In this document: positions 62,356 through 64,000 of the stretch, one piece after another
Numbering within the stretch: position 1 is the first letter of the stretch
Layout of the letters: each line of letters opens with the position of its first letter
From: Halotia branconii CENA392
GTDB taxonomy: Bacteria > Cyanobacteriota > Cyanobacteriia > Cyanobacteriales > Nostocaceae
NCBI RefSeq assembly: GCF_029953635.1
Contig: NZ_CP124543.1
Location: 6,232,367 to 6,296,366, forward strand
Direction: 5' to 3'
DNA length: 64,000 nt
Notes under the pieces: generated by a model
Database searches by the model: none
The model's input: the letters and a program-made list of their open reading frames with translations, nothing else
Told to the model about the DNA's origin: nothing
Made by a program: the position numbers and the translations under genes

Positions 62356-63168
62356 TTTTGTATATCCAGTTTCTCTTAAAAACTTACGTAAGTTAGCAAA
62401 ATACTGGAGGCGATCGCTTTTTTGATAAGCTTGTTGCACTCGTTGCCAACCATCTTGCCCTTGACCTAACAAATACTTATCTGCCAAGTAAGGTGCTAAA
62501 AATCCTTTACCGTCGTCGCCTTGTTGCCTTGCCTGATTGTAAGTTTTCCATAATTCAAAGGCATCATTGTAGATTAATTTGGGATAGCGACGAGTAACAT
62601 CAATCATTTTTCCTTGACGATATTGCCAAATTTGCAAAGGATACCCAGAAGCCGCATAAGCTGTAAAAGCGTAAGCAAAGCGATCGTCTCTACTTTCAAA
62701 CTCTGGTAGCCCGTCTTTATCTACATCTTGGAGCCGATATCCACCATTGCCCCAATCATGACGAACTTGAGTATACTTTTTGGATTTGCTGTCGTAACGG
62801 TAAATCAATGAATAAGTACAACAGTGCGCTCCGCCTGTGAAAAAATCGGCAATTACTTCTGGTTCTTGATTGCCGTCTAAATCTAGGACTGGTAACTTAT
62901 TATCTGTAAAAACCCCAGCAGGTCGGTCATATTCGCTTTCTTGGGGCAATTTTTGATCTAAAACAGTTTGACCAGCCCGGATAATTTGCAACCGAACATT
63001 TTTATACTGGTATTCTTCTGGTTTGTCATAAGATATTTTTGCCTGTACATTGCCCGATTGCCCTGCGATCGTTTCTGCTGTGCTGGGTTGAGTGAATACA
63101 GCTGACATGCTTAAAACAGCTAAACCGATCAGAGATTGATTGATGAAAGTACGAATAATATTGATCAT
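62353..63168 (-). CDS. Exported protein with FG-GAP-like Ca-binding loops
   Basis: 271 residues with a signal peptide (LIGLAVLSMSAVFTQPSTAE). The mature part is beta-rich, with Asp loops VLDLDGNQEPEVIADF and LQDVDKDGLPEFESRDD of the FG-GAP/VCBS type, plus GGAHCCTYS with a Cys pair. The C-terminal 80 residues are helical. Periplasmic or extracellular; no enzyme motif is seen. The C terminus (GYTK-stop) coincides with the inverted repeat of a MITE-like element, so the original end may have been altered. Confidence 0.82.
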   Translation of the reverse strand: MINIIRTFINQSLIGLAVLSMSAVFTQPSTAETIAGQSGNVQAKISYDKPEEYQYKNVRLQIIRAGQTVLDQKLPQESEYDRPAGVFTDNKLPVLDLDGNQEPEVIADFFTGGAHCCTYSLIYRYDSKSKKYTQVRHDWGNGGYRLQDVDKDGLPEFESRDDRFAYAFTAYAASGYPLQIWQYRQGKMIDVTRRYPKLIYNDAFELWKTYNQARQQGDDGKGFLAPYLADKYLLGQGQDGWQRVQQAYQKSDRLQYFANLRKFLRETGYTK

Positions 63169-63216
63169 GAGTGTTGTATATAGCTGGTTCTACTTTATAC
63201 AACACTCCAAAAATGA

Positions 63217-63369
63217 TCAATATCGGAAAATTGCTGCTGCTTGCGTAGACTCTGGCATTTGTTCTGGCTCAACAGTGTAAACCTCACCACCATTTAAAAG
63301 TGTCTGAATGGCAGCATCTAATATGTCTTCATCGTTTGGTTCTGGCTCTGGGTGTAAATCTACAGTCAT
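63217..63369 (-). CDS. Small acidic protein (50 aa)
   Basis: ATG 63369 to TGA 63217. MTVDLHPEPEPNDEDILDAA then IQTLLNGGEVYTVEPEQMPE is a composed, acidic, helical sequence with codon use like real genes. It lies 48 bp upstream of the exported-protein gene on the same strand, so co-transcription is likely. No family is recognised. Its short length is the main reason for doubt. Confidence 0.5.
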   Translation of the reverse strand: MTVDLHPEPEPNDEDILDAAIQTLLNGGEVYTVEPEQMPESTQAAAIFRY

Positions 63370-63592
63370 TACTTGAAAATAATGTCATCAATAATTAAAT
63401 TCCTATCTATTTCAAAGCTTCAATTACCAAAATTCATCTTTCTTTCGACAATAAATTACCCACTATGTACACCATTCTTTAGATGGATAAACAAGTGGGT
63501 AGAGATATAAATATTTTGAACTTAAAACTTAGTTTGCTGTTTAAAGCTAAAAGATAAGTTGATTAATTTTTGTTCATCCAGCATTTAAAGGA

Positions 63593-64000
63593 TTAAATTT
63601 GGTGGTGTTGCGAATTGATGCCTGTCTCTGTTTGCCGTTGCCTAGCAAAACCCAAAGATATTTGTTTCATCAGCCAGTACAAACCTATAAGGATTAAAAA
63701 ACTGACAGTAATAATCACCAACGGCTGTTTGCCAATAAGTTCCTCTACGCCTCTGGTGAGTAAAGCATCTGGTTGAGTGATGAAATCCCAACTGTTGAAA
63801 CGCAAGAACCGCCCCCAATAAATACCAACAGCACAGAGAGCATGAGTAATTAATTCAACTCCTAAAATCCATTGACTTTTCCCAATGCGGTGTAAATAGT
63901 GACCCAAGTTAATTAGGGAAATTACATAAGCTTCAAACCCAGCTAAAATTACCACTAGATAAACAGGAATTAGCACTAAGGTAATCATCCATATCGATTG
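63593..64000 (-). CDS. DUF1361 membrane protein (5' partial at window edge)
   Basis: The frame is open to the window edge; in-frame codons upstream of the Met at 63988 read QSIW, so the gene begins beyond 64000. Membrane helices are at VLIPVYLVVILAGFEAYVIS, GVELITHALCAVGIYWGRF and VIITVSFLILIGLYWLM. The motif GIYWGRFLRFNSWDFITQP is characteristic of DUF1361. The C-terminal tail is polar. Function unknown. Confidence 0.85.
   Translation of the reverse strand, partial: QSIWMITLVLIPVYLVVILAGFEAYVISLINLGHYLHRIGKSQWILGVELITHALCAVGIYWGRFLRFNSWDFITQPDALLTRGVEELIGKQPLVIITVSFLILIGLYWLMKQISLGFARQRQTETGINSQHHQI

Overview
The window looks like chromosomal DNA of a filamentous, Nostoc/Anabaena-type cyanobacterium. 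The evidence is the very frequent HIP1 octamer (GCGATCGC) in genes of both strands, a moderate-to-low GC content, intergenic spaces full of short repeats typical of Nostocales (TCAGTTGTCAGT-type runs, CCCAATG heptamers, mobile hairpins), and gene content: a CrtW carotenoid ketolase, the clpR-clpP3 pair, a NifU-Rieske fusion, a pseudo-caspase and many cyanobacterial proteins of unknown function. No rRNA, tRNA, CRISPR array or intact transposase was seen.

Layout. 0-7 kb: a NifU/Rieske protein (open at the left edge), an M4 metalloprotease with its emfourin-type inhibitor, a repeat-rich gap holding a broken methyltransferase end, CrtW, a membrane protein, HrcA and a rhodanese. 8-17 kb: a receiver-histidine kinase, a fatty-aldehyde-type dehydrogenase, a sulfite-oxidase-like enzyme, ribosomal protein bL32, a membrane-anchored caspase-fold protein whose His/Cys dyad is Tyr/Asn, a dienelactone hydrolase and a TPR protein. 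17-22.6 kb: two tandem von Willebrand A proteins, clpR-clpP3 and a DnaJ/TPR protein.

22.7-40 kb is the most interesting part. A rightward set encodes two small exported subunit-like proteins, a PapD-like chaperone and an usher-like outer-membrane protein. After a MoaD gene it meets a leftward set of five large exported proteins: DUF11 repeat proteins, a 1290-residue outer-membrane barrel and a lamin-tail/DUF11 protein. I read these as one cell-surface structure locus. A perfect palindrome with the core spacing of a cAMP-receptor-protein site lies upstream of the leftward set.

40.8-46.9 kb: a fused peptide-ABC ATPase, a DUF202 protein, SSB, an FAD monooxygenase, and a MalK-type ATPase carrying an in-frame insertion that contains a genomic repeat. 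46.9-49.75 kb is a decay zone: remnants of four toxin-antitoxin modules (nonsense, frameshift, truncation and tandem-duplication lesions, with two antitoxins still intact), a LapA-like gene, and a phosphohexomutase pseudogene. 49.8-64 kb: a Cas4/RecB-like nuclease, a propeller-transglutaminase protein, a Ca2+-type P-ATPase, RecF, an MgtC-like protein, a PEP-synthase-like protein with a degenerate nucleotide domain, exported and unknown proteins, and a DUF1361 protein open at the right edge.

All family assignments come from reading motifs by eye; no database search was run.
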